A stretch of DNA of 44,264 bases from Dongia_A sp044226685 (GCA_044226685.1 JBGAGP010000019.1:1-44264); one strand, 5' to 3'; shown: positions 33,340 through 42,435, numbered from the stretch's first letter. Notes: a model not told the origin generated them from the letters alone. Numbers and translations are program-made.

Positions 33340-33945
33340 TCAGTGCTTCAGCATCTCGTCGCGCGCCTGTTCCGCGCGCGAGGCGCCGATCGCGGTCTTC
33401 ACCTCTTTCTGCTCCTCGGGCGGCGGCAGCACGGCCTTCATGCCGAGGGACTTGATCCACAGTTCCCGACACCAGCCCTTGGTGTGATAGAGGTGCTCAT
33501 CCTCCTGGTCCTCGACCTGCTCGCAGGCCTCGGTCAGCGCCTTCTTGACGTCGCCCTTGGCCGCCTCGGCGCAGGCGTTGAGCAGATGCCAATTCAAGTG
33601 ATCCTTGGTCTCGGCGAAGACGACGCATTCGCAGGCCACCAGTTCCGCCGCATCAGGCGACCCGCTCTCCTTGGCCATCACCATCGCCGCCACCAGGGAT
33701 TCGCCGATGTGGCCGACGACCTTGGTTCCCGGGGTCTCCGCCTCGGCGAGGCCGAGCTTGCCGAACAACTCGCGCATGATCGCCACGTGCTTCTGCGTCT
33801 GTTCGTGATATTCCTTGAATTCCTTCTGGAGGTCCTTGTTCTGCACGCATTGCAGCGCGGTCTCGTAGATCTTGACGCCGCCGAGTTCGGTTTCCAGCAT
33901 CTGCTGCAGCAGCTCGACGAGCTGCTTGTCGAGTGTCGTCTTCAT
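33340..33945 (-). CDS. Ferritin-like four-helix-bundle protein
   Basis: 201 residues from ATG 33945, preceded by GAAAGGAC about six bases upstream. The helical sequence carries regularly spaced Glu/His pairs of the ferritin-like fold: ETELGGVKIYETAL, EFKEYHEQTQKHVAIM, CECVVFAETKDHLNWHLLNA and EQVEDQEDEHLYHTKGWCREL. These can build a di-iron site. Family knowledge suggests iron binding, peroxide handling or stress protection; the exact subfamily is not clear to me. It has three to four cysteines, unusual for plain ferritins. Cytoplasmic. It is isolated by a strong hairpin downstream and a 229-bp gap upstream (33946-34174) in which I see no gene. Confidence 0.8.
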   Translation of the reverse strand: MKTTLDKQLVELLQQMLETELGGVKIYETALQCVQNKDLQKEFKEYHEQTQKHVAIMRELFGKLGLAEAETPGTKVVGHIGESLVAAMVMAKESGSPDAAELVACECVVFAETKDHLNWHLLNACAEAAKGDVKKALTEACEQVEDQEDEHLYHTKGWCRELWIKSLGMKAVLPPPEEQKEVKTAIGASRAEQARDEMLKH

Positions 33946-34174
33946 GCGCGGTCCTTTCGGGTTACCGGATTCTGTCGGTTTGCGGGAGCGCCGGATTGCG
34001 GGAAGCGGGCGGAATCCGGATATGGAATCGCGCTGCCCGCGGCCCGGTCTGTCCGTGTCGCAAGAGGATAACGCGCGGTCGTGGCGGGTGTTCCCTGATC
34101 GCCGGACTCTCATCCGACGCCGGCGCGGCGAAGGCCGCGCGTGCAGCCGCAGATAGGGCGACCAGGGGCCGCGA

Positions 34175-34678
34175 TCAGGGGCGGGGCTTCAGGCGCCAGG
34201 GCTCGATCTGCTCCAGCGTTCCCTGGAAGCGGAAGTAGTCCTCGAGCGCGATGAACTGTTCGATCCGGTCGCCGCCGTTGCGCAGCGGGAAAATGCCGAA
34301 CTCGTAGTCCACGGTGCCGCCACTGGCGATCGGGACCGTGGTCAAGCCGAAAAGCGGCCGCCGGGATCGATAGACGGCCAGGTAGTGCTCACGCCACGGC
34401 TGGTCGGGTTCGGCGCTCAGCAGTTCGTCGAGGTAGTGCCCGGCGACATCCAGGCCGGTTATCTCAGTGACTTTGGTGCCGGACAGGCGGTACCTGACCC
34501 GGAAGGGATCGTGTTCCACCTCGGCGATCAGGATATTGGGCAGCAGCGCCTTCAGTTCCGCCGGGTCGACCTCGCTCCGGTCCGGCACCCGGTCCGGGCC
34601 ACCCTTGCGACACCACCAATCATACAGCGCCAGCACCAATCGGGACTCGCATTTGGCGGGATCGGTCCAGACGGGCAA
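34175..34678 (-). CDS. PAS_5-family protein, paralog 3
   Basis: 167 residues from TTG 34678, chosen because AAAGGA lies about five bases upstream and the length matches its paralogs; another TTG at 34789 would give 204 residues. The core EVDPAELKALLPNILIAEVEHDPFRVRYRLSGTKVTEITGLDVAGHYLDE is clearly related to the proteins at 15.8 and 32.3 kb, and closest to the latter (shared NILxxxVExxPFRxRYRLxG). It is a stand-alone PAS-like sensor of unknown ligand, soluble, without output domain. It sits downstream of tRNA-Ser on the same strand, about 165 bp away. Confidence 0.75.
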   Translation of the reverse strand: MPVWTDPAKCESRLVLALYDWWCRKGGPDRVPDRSEVDPAELKALLPNILIAEVEHDPFRVRYRLSGTKVTEITGLDVAGHYLDELLSAEPDQPWREHYLAVYRSRRPLFGLTTVPIASGGTVDYEFGIFPLRNGGDRIEQFIALEDYFRFQGTLEQIEPWRLKPRP

Positions 34679-34843
34679 GGGAGTCCTTTCGCGGCGAGGC
34701 AGTCGTGATGGACCAGCGGTTTCCGGCGGCCTGTTCGATTCCAAACCCAGCCTTGCGGCAAATTCAACGTGATTCCGGCCGCGTGGCAAAATCCGGCGTC
34801 TGGTGCAGGATTCGGGTGGACGAGCGTCGGCGACGCGGAACGC

Positions 34844-34933
34844 TGGCGGATGGGGTGAGATTCGAACTCACGGTGGAGTTGCCCCCACGGCGGTTTTCAA
34901 GACCGCTGCCTTAAACCACTCGGCCACCCATCC
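34844..34933 (-). tRNA. tRNA-Ser (anticodon UGA)
   Basis: On the minus strand the 90-nt sequence begins GGATGGGTGGCCGAGTGG and ends CCCATCC-G-CCA, giving a perfect 7-bp acceptor stem and an encoded CCA tail (plus-strand TGG at 34844-34846). The anticodon loop CTTGAAA flanked by CGGT/ACCG shows anticodon TGA. A long variable arm (class II) and the T arm GTGAGTTCGAATCTCAC are present, as expected for serine tRNA reading UCA-type codons. It forms a single-gene transcript with its own candidate promoter upstream. Confidence 0.97.
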
Positions 34934-34964
34934 CGCGGCTGGCCCTGTCGCCAGGGCGGGTTCC

Positions 34965-34992
34965 ATTAGGCCAGTGCGGCGCGGCCGGTCAA
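34965..34992 (-). promoter_or_regulatory. Candidate promoter of tRNA-Ser
   Basis: On the minus strand TTGACC (plus 34987-34992) is followed after 16 bp by CCTAAT (plus 34965-34970), with a start expected near 34958, about 25 bases before the tRNA. A 6-bp stem hairpin, GCCCTG-TCGC-CAGGGC (34942-34957), falls in this short leader. The rest of the 289-bp gap to rlpA shows no gene. Confidence 0.5.
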
Positions 34993-35222
34993 GCGGAGGC
35001 GGCAGACACGGCCTTGTCTCCGAGTCGCCACAATTGCGCATCAAGGTGGCCGGATAAGTCATGGTGCCGCCAGTGGATTTGGCGGTTTTCCGCGACTTCG
35101 CATGGCGCGCGGCGGGGTGAGTTGCCAGCGGCCCCCATGGGCTTTAGCCTGCACCCGAATTGAATTGCCGGGGCCGCATCGCCGGCTGCCGCGGATTGAA
35201 ATCTGACCCAACGCCTGACGCC

Positions 35223-36182
35223 ATGTGGATCATCCGACGCCAAGCGCTGATTTTTTGTGCCCTCGCCGCCCTCGTGTCCGGCTGCACCGAATCCAAGGTG
35301 CTGGTGGATCAGGCCAAGGTCATCACCAATCCCGGCCCGGGCAAGCCCGCGCCGTACAAGATCGGCAAGCCCTACCAGGTGGGCGGGGTCTGGTACTACC
35401 CGAAGGCGGATTACGAGTATGACGAGACCGGCATCGCTTCGTGGTACGGGCCCGGCTTCGATGGCAAGCGCACCGCAAGCGGCGAGATCTTCGACACCAA
35501 CGGGCTGACCGCCGCGCACAAGACTCTGCCGATGCCCTCCATGGTGCGGGTGACCAACCTTGAGAACGGGCGCTCGATCGCCGTTCGGGTCAACGACCGC
35601 GGACCGTTCGAGGCCGGGCGGGTCATCGACCTCAGTCGTCGCGGCGCCCAGCTGCTAGGTTTCATCGACAAGGGAACCGCGCGGGTGCGGGTCGAGATCA
35701 TGGCCGAGGAGAGCCAGGTGCTGGCCGCGGCGGCATCCAAATCCGGCGGCGACACCCTGCCACCGCCGCCCAAGGCGGCGCCCACGGGCGAGGTGACCGC
35801 CGGCGGGCTGGAGCCGATCGCCGGGTCCAAGGTCAGTCCCGGGAGCAATCAGCCGCAGGCTGCCCCCAGCGCCGCGCCGGCCGGCGGGAGCGCTGTCGGC
35901 GAGATGGTCCTGCCGCAGCCCGATGGCAAGGTGACCCAGGTCACCGTGAAGCCGACCAACATCTACATCCAGGCCGGCGCGTTCCTGCGCCAGGCCAACG
36001 CCAACCAGCTGAGCGGGCAGCTGAAGAAATATGGCGCCGTGCGCGTGGCGCCCGTTAACGTCGGCGCGCAGCGCTACTATCGGGTTCGCATCGGGCCGCT
36101 CGCCTCGGTGGAGGAGGCGGACAAGACGCTGAAACGGATGATCACCGAGGGCCATCCGGAATCGCGCATCGTGGTCGATTGA
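35223..36182 (+). CDS. rlpA: Septal ring lytic transglycosylase RlpA family lipoprotein
   Basis: 319 residues from ATG 35223, giving a signal sequence with lipobox LVSGC (cysteine near residue 21). The double-psi beta-barrel RlpA domain is unmistakable: GIASWYGPGFDGKRTASGEIFD, LTAAHKTLPMPSMVRVTNLENGRSIAVRVNDRGPF and RVIDLSRRGAQLLGF, with the catalytic Asp in NDRGP. A Pro/Ala-rich linker leads to a C-terminal SPOR domain (IYIQAGAFLRQANANQLSGQLKK ... YYRVRIGPLASVEEADKTL), which binds denuded glycan at the septum. Role: outer-membrane-anchored cleavage of naked glycan strands during division. The carboxypeptidase gene follows after 126 bp, a common pairing. Confidence 0.94.
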   Translation: MWIIRRQALIFCALAALVSGCTESKVLVDQAKVITNPGPGKPAPYKIGKPYQVGGVWYYPKADYEYDETGIASWYGPGFDGKRTASGEIFDTNGLTAAHKTLPMPSMVRVTNLENGRSIAVRVNDRGPFEAGRVIDLSRRGAQLLGFIDKGTARVRVEIMAEESQVLAAAASKSGGDTLPPPPKAAPTGEVTAGGLEPIAGSKVSPGSNQPQAAPSAAPAGGSAVGEMVLPQPDGKVTQVTVKPTNIYIQAGAFLRQANANQLSGQLKKYGAVRVAPVNVGAQRYYRVRIGPLASVEEADKTLKRMITEGHPESRIVVD

Positions 36183-36308
36183 GCCGGCGGTGCGCGAAGT
36201 TCGTGTCGAACGAGGCAAACTGGCTGAGGCTGCCGACCGCTTGACGCTCACCCTGAATTGTCTCACGTTCCGCGCCAATGCCCTCGCCAACTTGATGTGT
36301 CGAACTGG

Positions 36309-37469
36309 ATGAATGCCATGACACCGCGCCGCTTCCTCACCGTCCTCGCTCTCGGCCTCGCCGCCCTGACGGCATCCTTCGCCGCGCAGGCGGAGCCGCT
36401 CGTCACCAATGCCAAGCACGTCTACATCGTCGACTACCAGACCGGCGCGGTGATCTTCGACAAGATGGGCGACGAGCAGCTGTTTCCCGCGTCGATGAGC
36501 AAGCTGATGACGGCCTATATGCTGTTCGACGCCCTCAAGCGGGGCGACGTGAAGCTGACGGACACGTTCCATGTCAGCCAGAAGGCCTGGGCGATCCAGG
36601 GCTCGAAGATGTTCGTCGACATCGATTCCGACGTGAAGGTCGAGGACCTGATCCGCGGCATGGTGATCCAGTCGGGCAACGACGCCTGCATCGTGATCGC
36701 CGAAGGCCTGGCCGGATCGGAGGAGGCCTTCGCCGAGCGGATGAACGCCAAGGCCAAGGAACTCGGTCTGACCGGCAGCCATTTCACCAATTCGACCGGC
36801 TGGCCGGACCCGAACCACTACATGACGGCGCATGACCTGGCGATTTTGGCCAACCATCTGATCACCGACTTCCCCGAATTCTATCATTTCTACTCGGAGA
36901 AGGAGTTCACCTGGCACGGCATCAAGCAGGGCAACCGCAACCCGCTGCTCTATCGCACCGGGTCCGGCGTCGACGGGCTGAAGACCGGCCACACGGAAGA
37001 GGCAGGCTTCGGCCTCACCGCTTCCGCAATCCGCGACGGCCGCCGCATCATCATGGTGGTGCACGGCCTGACCGGCATGCAGGAGCGCGCCGACGAGGCC
37101 GGCCAGTTGCTCGACTGGGCCTTTCGCGAGACCGGCAATTTCACCGTCGCTTCCAAGGGCGCGGTGCTGGCTGAGGCGCCGGTGCAGTATGGCGAGACCA
37201 AGACCGTGCCGCTGACCGTGGCGCAGGATTTGCTGCTGACCCTGCCGCGCGCCGACCGGCAGAAGGTCACCGCCAAGGCGGTGGTGCCGACGCCGATCAT
37301 GGCCCCCGTGGCGGCCGGGCAGGAGATCGGCAAGCTGGTGGTCTCGGCGCCCAACATGCCGGATTTCACCATGAGCCTGATCGCCGGGCAGGACGTCCCG
37401 AAAATGGGCATCGGCGGCAAGATCGCCGCCAATCTCAATCGCCTGGTCTTCGGCGAGCAGCAACAATAG
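36309..37469 (+). CDS. D-alanyl-D-alanine carboxypeptidase (PBP5/6-like)
   Basis: 386 residues from ATG 36309; ATG 36318 is an equally good start. Signal peptide RRFLTVLALGLAALTASFAAQA. S11 active-site motifs are complete: SMSK near residue 62, SGND near 122 and KTGHTEEAGF near 225. A PBP5-type C-terminal beta domain (VPLTVAQDLLLTLPRADRQKVTAKAVV) ends in an amphipathic helix (KIGIGGKIAANLNRLVFGE-like end) that anchors such enzymes to the outer face of the inner membrane. Role: removes the terminal D-Ala from pentapeptide stems. tmk starts 5 bp after the stop, so the two form one transcript with the downstream run. Confidence 0.93.
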   Translation: MNAMTPRRFLTVLALGLAALTASFAAQAEPLVTNAKHVYIVDYQTGAVIFDKMGDEQLFPASMSKLMTAYMLFDALKRGDVKLTDTFHVSQKAWAIQGSKMFVDIDSDVKVEDLIRGMVIQSGNDACIVIAEGLAGSEEAFAERMNAKAKELGLTGSHFTNSTGWPDPNHYMTAHDLAILANHLITDFPEFYHFYSEKEFTWHGIKQGNRNPLLYRTGSGVDGLKTGHTEEAGFGLTASAIRDGRRIIMVVHGLTGMQERADEAGQLLDWAFRETGNFTVASKGAVLAEAPVQYGETKTVPLTVAQDLLLTLPRADRQKVTAKAVVPTPIMAPVAAGQEIGKLVVSAPNMPDFTMSLIAGQDVPKMGIGGKIAANLNRLVFGEQQQ

Positions 37470-37473
37470 ATCG

Positions 37474-38112
37474 ATGCCGAGCGGGCCAGCGCCGCGGCGG
37501 TTCATCGTCTTCGAAGGCGGCGAGGGCGCCGGCAAATCCACCCAGGTGAAGCGCCTGGCCGAGGCCCTGCGCCAGGCCGGCGAGGTCGTGACCACGACGC
37601 GCGAGCCCGGCGGGTCGCCCGGCGCCGAGGCCATCCGCAAGCTGCTGGTCGATGGCGAAACCGCGCGCTGGTCGCCGTTGACCGAGGCCCTGCTGATCAA
37701 CGCCGCGCGAGCGGATCATCTGGACCGCACCATCCGGCCGGCCCTCGCCCGGGGCGAGTGGGTCATCTGCGACCGCTTCGCCGATTCCACCATGGCCTAT
37801 CAGGGCTACGGCATGGGCCTGGAGCGCGCCTGGCTGGAGGATCTGCGCCGCCGCGTTGTGGGCGACGATGAGCCGGGCCTGACCCTGGTCTTCGACCTGC
37901 CCGTCGAGACCGGCCTGTCGCGCGCCGTCGCCAGCCAGCGCTACGAGCGCATGGGCAGGGCGTTCCACGAGACGCTGCGGACGGCGTTCACCGAGATCGC
38001 CCAGGCGCGCGACGGCCGCCACCGTGTGGTGATCGATGCCGCCGGGACAGTGGACGATGTGGCGCGCGACGTGGCGGCGACCGTGCATGTCACCTATGGG
38101 CTGATCCTGTAA
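37474..38112 (+). CDS. tmk: Thymidylate kinase
   Basis: 212 residues. P-loop FEGGEGAGKSTQVKRL near residues 12-26, DR motif VICDRFADSTMAYQGYG, and a substrate-binding EPGGSPGAEAIRKLL. Phosphorylates dTMP to dTDP with ATP in the cytoplasm, an essential step of dTTP synthesis. It begins 5 bp after the carboxypeptidase stop. Its stop overlaps the holB start by one base (TAATG), a coupling arrangement conserved in many bacteria. Confidence 0.96.
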   Translation: MPSGPAPRRFIVFEGGEGAGKSTQVKRLAEALRQAGEVVTTTREPGGSPGAEAIRKLLVDGETARWSPLTEALLINAARADHLDRTIRPALARGEWVICDRFADSTMAYQGYGMGLERAWLEDLRRRVVGDDEPGLTLVFDLPVETGLSRAVASQRYERMGRAFHETLRTAFTEIAQARDGRHRVVIDAAGTVDDVARDVAATVHVTYGLIL

Positions 38113-39230
38113 TGGCGCCGCGCGCCAAGGTGCTGGAAGCGCCGGAGGAATCCGGCCCGGCCTGGGAATCCCGCCTGATCGGTCACGCGGCCGCGGAGCG
38201 GGCGTTTCTCAAGGCGCATGAATCGGGCCGCATGCCGCATGCCTGGCTGATCTCCGGACCCAAGGGCGTCGGCAAGGCGACGCTCGCCTATCGCATGGCG
38301 CGCTTCCTGCTGGCGCAGCCTGCCGAAGAAGAGGCCGGCGGCATGTTCGGCGACCTGGAGCCGGCGGCGGCCTCGCTGCAGATGCCGGCGGAGGCGCGCG
38401 TGTTTCGCCAGGTGGCGCAGAAGGCGCATCCGGATTTCCGCCTGCTGGAGCGCACCATCAATTCGAAGTCCGGCAAGCTGCGCAACGACATCGGCATCGA
38501 CGACGTGCGCGCGGTGATCGACTTCCTGCATTTGAAGCCCTCGGCCAGCCGCTGGCGCGTCGTCATCGTCGACAGCGCCGACGACCTCAACCGCAGCTCC
38601 GCCAATGCGCTGCTGAAGATCCTCGAGGAGCCGGCGCCCAACACGGTGCTGCTGCTGCTGAGTCACGCGCCGCAGGCGCTGCTGCCGACCATCCGCTCGC
38701 GCTGCCGAAAGCTGCCGCTGCAGCCCCTGGAGGATGCGGTCCTGGCGGCGGAGATCGGCGCCCGCTTCCCCAAGACCTCCGCCGGCGACCGCCAGGTGGC
38801 GGCGCTGACCGCCGGCGGCAGCCTGGGCCAGGCGATCCGCATGGTCGAGGTGGACGGCGTGGGGCTGCTGCGCGAGCTCGGCGGCCTGCTCGCCGGCTGG
38901 CCGAAACTCGATGCCGGGCTGCTGCACCGTCTGGGTGACAAGCTGGCCGGGCGGGAGCAGGGGCCGCAATTCGACCTGGCGGTGGAGTTGCTGGGCTGGT
39001 GGTTCGCCCGCATGGCGCGGGCCGCGGCAACCGATATCCTGCCGAATTCCGAGGTTTTTCCAGGGGAAGCCGCCTTGATCGGGCGGATGCGGGCTGCCGC
39101 CAGCCTTGATCGCTGGCTGGCTCTATGGGAAAAGGTCAGCCGTCTGTTCGACCGGGTGCAAAGCGTCAACCTGGATCGCAAGCAGGCCTGGGTCGCGGGT
39201 TTCCTGGCCATCGAGGGTCTGGGGCGCTAG
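38112..39230 (+). CDS. holB: DNA polymerase III subunit delta'
   Basis: 372 residues. A clamp-loader AAA+ fold with Walker A-like GPKGVGKATLAYRMARFLL (near 49-57), Walker B-like VVIVDSADDLNRSSANALLKILEEP and the SRC motif region TIRSRCRKLPLQPL. The four-cysteine zinc module of E. coli delta' is absent; the corresponding region is a longer Ala/Glu-rich insert. Role: structural subunit of the clamp loader that places the beta clamp on DNA. Starts inside the tmk stop (TAATG). metG follows after 57 bp. Confidence 0.93.
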   Translation: MAPRAKVLEAPEESGPAWESRLIGHAAAERAFLKAHESGRMPHAWLISGPKGVGKATLAYRMARFLLAQPAEEEAGGMFGDLEPAAASLQMPAEARVFRQVAQKAHPDFRLLERTINSKSGKLRNDIGIDDVRAVIDFLHLKPSASRWRVVIVDSADDLNRSSANALLKILEEPAPNTVLLLLSHAPQALLPTIRSRCRKLPLQPLEDAVLAAEIGARFPKTSAGDRQVAALTAGGSLGQAIRMVEVDGVGLLRELGGLLAGWPKLDAGLLHRLGDKLAGREQGPQFDLAVELLGWWFARMARAAATDILPNSEVFPGEAALIGRMRAAASLDRWLALWEKVSRLFDRVQSVNLDRKQAWVAGFLAIEGLGR

Positions 39231-39287
39231 CCTCCCGGAAGCCCAGCGCGGGCTGCCAACCACCGAATGATGCCGGAGTTCTGAGCG

Positions 39288-40841
39288 ATGGCCGAGGCCG
39301 ACCGCTATTACGTCACCACGCCGATCTACTATGTGAACGATGCGCCGCATGTGGGCCACGCGTATACCACGCTCGCCTGCGATGCCCTCGCGCGGTTCAT
39401 GCGGCTGGACGGGCGGAAGGTGCATTTCCTGACCGGCACCGACGAGCATGGGCAGAAGGTGGAGAAATCGGCGATGGCCGCCGGCATGGATCCGAAGGCT
39501 TTCACCGACAAGGTGTCGCAGAACTTCCGCGACCTCGCCAAGGCGATGAATTTCTCCAACGACGACTTCATCCGCACCACCGAGGAGCGGCACATCAAGT
39601 CGTGCCAGGAGATCTGGCGGCGATTGAAGGATCGCGGCGAGATCTACCTCGGCTCCTATGCCGGCTGGTACGCCGTGCGCGACGAGGCCTATTACGGCGA
39701 GGACGAGCTCACCACCGCGCCCAACGGCAAGAAGATCGCGCCGTCAGGGGCCGAGGTGGAATGGGTGGAGGAGCCGAGCTATTTCTTCAAATTGTCGGAA
39801 TGGGGCGACAGGCTGTTGAAGTTCTACGCCGACAATCCGAACTTCCTCGCGCCCGAGAGCCGTCGCAACGAGGTGATCAGCTTCGTGAAGTCCGGCTTGC
39901 GCGATCTCTCCGTTTCGCGCACCACCTTCAATTGGGGCGTGAAGGTGCCGGACGATCCGGCGCACGTGATGTACGTGTGGCTGGACGCGCTCACCAACTA
40001 CATCACCGCCGTCGGCTTCCCGGACGAGAACGCGTCGCTCTACAAGCAGTTCTGGCCGGCCGACCTGCACATGGTGGGCAAGGACATCGTGCGCTTCCAC
40101 ACCATCTACTGGCCGGCCTTCCTGATGGCCGCGGGGCTGCAGCCGCCGCGCCGCGTCTTCGCCCATGGCTGGTGGACCAACGAAGGCCAGAAGATGTCGA
40201 AGTCGCTCGGCAACGCGCTGGAACCCCACGCGATGGTGGCCAAATACGGCCTCGACCAGGTGCGCTATTTCCTGCTGCGCGAGATCCCGTTCGGCAATGA
40301 CGGCGATTTCTCGCACCGCTCGATGGTGCAGCGGATCAACAGCGACCTCGCCAACGGCCTCGGCAACCTGGCGCAGCGCTCGCTGTCGATGATCAATAAG
40401 AATTGCGGCGAGCTGGTGCCGCAGCCGGGTCCGTTCTCCGACGCGGACAGGGCCTTGCTGGCCTCGGCGCATGGCCTGCTGGCGAAGCTGCGGCCGCTGA
40501 TGGCGGAGCAGGCGTTCCATCGCGCGCTCGACGCCATCTGGCAGGTGATCGGCGACGGCGACCGCTATATCGACGAGCAGGCGCCCTGGACGCTGAAGAA
40601 GACCGACCCGGCGCGCATGGCGACGGTGCTCTACGTGGTGGCGGAGACGGTGCGCCATCTGGGGATCCTGCTGCAGCCGGTCATGCCGCAATCGACGGGA
40701 AGGCTGCTCGATCAGCTGGCCTTGCCGGCCGACGGGCGGAGCTTTGCCAGCCTCGGCGAAAGCGGCGCGCTGAAGCCCGGCACGAAGCTGCCGAAGCCCG
40801 AAGGCGTCTTCCCGCGCTACGTCGAAGAGGCGGCGCAGTGA
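39288..40841 (+). CDS. metG: Methionine--tRNA ligase
   Basis: 517 residues. HIGH-like signature PIYYVNDAPHVGHAYTTLACD at the N-terminus and KMSKS in GQKMSKSLGN near residue 300. The anticodon-binding helical domain follows (ALDAIWQVIGDGDRYIDEQAPW). There is no C-terminal EMAP-type tRNA-binding domain, and the connective region lacks the zinc cysteines of the E. coli enzyme, as in the shorter alphaproteobacterial form. Charges tRNA-Met with methionine using ATP. Its TGA overlaps the tatD GTG by four bases. Confidence 0.97.
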   Translation: MAEADRYYVTTPIYYVNDAPHVGHAYTTLACDALARFMRLDGRKVHFLTGTDEHGQKVEKSAMAAGMDPKAFTDKVSQNFRDLAKAMNFSNDDFIRTTEERHIKSCQEIWRRLKDRGEIYLGSYAGWYAVRDEAYYGEDELTTAPNGKKIAPSGAEVEWVEEPSYFFKLSEWGDRLLKFYADNPNFLAPESRRNEVISFVKSGLRDLSVSRTTFNWGVKVPDDPAHVMYVWLDALTNYITAVGFPDENASLYKQFWPADLHMVGKDIVRFHTIYWPAFLMAAGLQPPRRVFAHGWWTNEGQKMSKSLGNALEPHAMVAKYGLDQVRYFLLREIPFGNDGDFSHRSMVQRINSDLANGLGNLAQRSLSMINKNCGELVPQPGPFSDADRALLASAHGLLAKLRPLMAEQAFHRALDAIWQVIGDGDRYIDEQAPWTLKKTDPARMATVLYVVAETVRHLGILLQPVMPQSTGRLLDQLALPADGRSFASLGESGALKPGTKLPKPEGVFPRYVEEAAQ

Positions 40842-41638
40842 GCGCGGCAGAGCTCATCGACTCCCACTGCCATCTCGACTTCCCGGAATTCGCGCCGGAG
40901 CTCGACGCCGTGGTGGCGCGGGCGCGGGAAGCCGGAGTGGGGCGGATGCTGACCATCTGCACGCGGCTCTCCAAGTTCGACCAGGTATTGGCGGTCGCCG
41001 AGCGCTTCGAGCGCATGTTCTGCTCCGTCGGCGTGCATCCGCATGAGGCGGCGAACGAGGCGGGCGTCGCCCTGCCGCGCATCCTGGAGCTGGCGCGGCA
41101 TCCGAAGGTCGTCGGCATCGGCGAGGCGGGACTCGACTACTACTACGACAAGAGCCCGCGCGAGAAGCAGCAGGAGGTCTTCGCCCTCCATATCGAAGCG
41201 GCGCGGCAAAGCGGCCTGCCGATCATCGTCCACAGCCGGGATGCCGACGCGGATACGGTGCGCCTGCTGCAGGACGGCGCCGCCAAGGGCAATCTACGTG
41301 GTGTCATCCACTGCTTCACCTCGACGCAATACCTGGCCGACGCGGCGCTGGAGATGGGTTTCTGCATCTCGCTCTCCGGCATCGTCACCTTCAAGAACGC
41401 CGAGGCGCTGCGCCAGGTGGCGAAGACAGTGCCGCTCGATCGGCTCCTGGTCGAGACCGACGCGCCCTACCTGGCGCCGATGCCGATGCGCGGCAAGCGC
41501 AACGAGCCCGGCTTCGTCAAGCACACCGCCGCCTATGTCGCCGGCATGCTGGGGCTTGGCTTCGACGACCTGGCGGCGCGGACGACGCAGAATTTCGAGC
41601 GGCTGTTCGACAAGACGGCCGCGAAAGCCGCGGCATGA
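40838..41638 (+). CDS. tatD: TatD-family metal-dependent hydrolase (DNase)
   Basis: 266 residues from GTG 40838, which overlaps the metG stop (GTGA). The open frame reaches back into metG but is coding only from here. TIM-barrel amidohydrolase motifs: LIDSHCHLDFPEF, SVGVHPHEA, VVGIGEAGLDYYYDKSPREKQ, PIIVHSRDAD, IHCFTST and VETDAPYLAP, supplying the metal-binding His, Glu and Asp residues. The family acts as 3'-5' exonuclease or deoxyribonuclease in DNA quality control. The stop overlaps the next gene by four bases (ATGA). Confidence 0.95.
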   Translation: MSAAELIDSHCHLDFPEFAPELDAVVARAREAGVGRMLTICTRLSKFDQVLAVAERFERMFCSVGVHPHEAANEAGVALPRILELARHPKVVGIGEAGLDYYYDKSPREKQQEVFALHIEAARQSGLPIIVHSRDADADTVRLLQDGAAKGNLRGVIHCFTSTQYLADAALEMGFCISLSGIVTFKNAEALRQVAKTVPLDRLLVETDAPYLAPMPMRGKRNEPGFVKHTAAYVAGMLGLGFDDLAARTTQNFERLFDKTAAKAAA

Positions 41639-42435
41639 AGGTGACCATCCTCGGCTGCGGCGGGTCCGGCGGCGTGCCCCTGCTCGGGCCGGGCTGGGGC
41701 GAGTGCAATCCGGACAATCCGAAGAACCGGCGCCGGCGCGTCTCCATCGCGCTGCGCCAGGGTGACACCACCATCCTGGTCGACACCTCGCCCGACCTGC
41801 GCGCGCAATGCCTGGATGCCGGCATCGCCCAGGTCAGCGCCATCCTCTATACCCATGACCATGCCGACCACACCCAGGGCATCGACGACGCGCGGTTCCT
41901 GAAAAAGCCGGCCGGGCAGGCGACCATTCCCGCCTATGCCACGCGCGAGACCCTGAGCACCCTGACCGCCCGCTTCGAGTACATCTTCCGCCAGAACACC
42001 GACGGGTCCGGCCATCTCTACAAGCCGTTCCTGCGCGCCGAGGAAGTGACCGGGCCTTTCGCCATCGACGGCATCCCGGTCGTCGCCTTCGAGCAGGACC
42101 ACGGCTTCGGCTCGGTCAGTACCGGCTACCGCATCGGCAACGTGGCCTATTGCACCGACGTGGTGGAACTGTCGGAAACGGCGATGGCTGCCTTGCAGGG
42201 GCTCGACCTGTTCGTGGTCGATTGCCTGCGCTTCGAGCCGCATCCGACCCATGCGCATTTCGGCCGGGCGCTCGAATGGGCGGCGGAGCTGCGGCCGCGC
42301 CAGACGGTGCTGACGCACATGAACCACATGGTCGATTACGATGTCATCAGATTGCAATGTCCGCCGGGAATCGTCCCCGGCTATGACGGCCTCGACATCG
42401 AGGTGCCGGATGCGGGCCGCATAACAGCCGGCTGA
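41635..42435 (+). CDS. MBL-fold metallo-hydrolase (PhnP-like)
   Basis: 266 residues. N-terminal KVTILGCGGSGGVPLLGPGWGECNP and the metal-binding ILYTHDHADHTQGIDDARF (HxHxDH near residue 74), with further ligands in EQDHGFGSVSTGYRIG and in VLTHMNHMVDYD. This resembles the phosphodiesterase branch of the metallo-beta-lactamase fold (PhnP, RNase Z relatives). Conserved location after tatD is typical of alphaproteobacteria, yet the substrate is not known; a nucleotide or cyclic phosphodiester is the best guess. ATG overlaps tatD by four bases. A small hairpin, GAAGC-CGG-GCTTC (42434-42446), begins at the stop codon. Confidence 0.88.
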   Translation: MKVTILGCGGSGGVPLLGPGWGECNPDNPKNRRRRVSIALRQGDTTILVDTSPDLRAQCLDAGIAQVSAILYTHDHADHTQGIDDARFLKKPAGQATIPAYATRETLSTLTARFEYIFRQNTDGSGHLYKPFLRAEEVTGPFAIDGIPVVAFEQDHGFGSVSTGYRIGNVAYCTDVVELSETAMAALQGLDLFVVDCLRFEPHPTHAHFGRALEWAAELRPRQTVLTHMNHMVDYDVIRLQCPPGIVPGYDGLDIEVPDAGRITAG

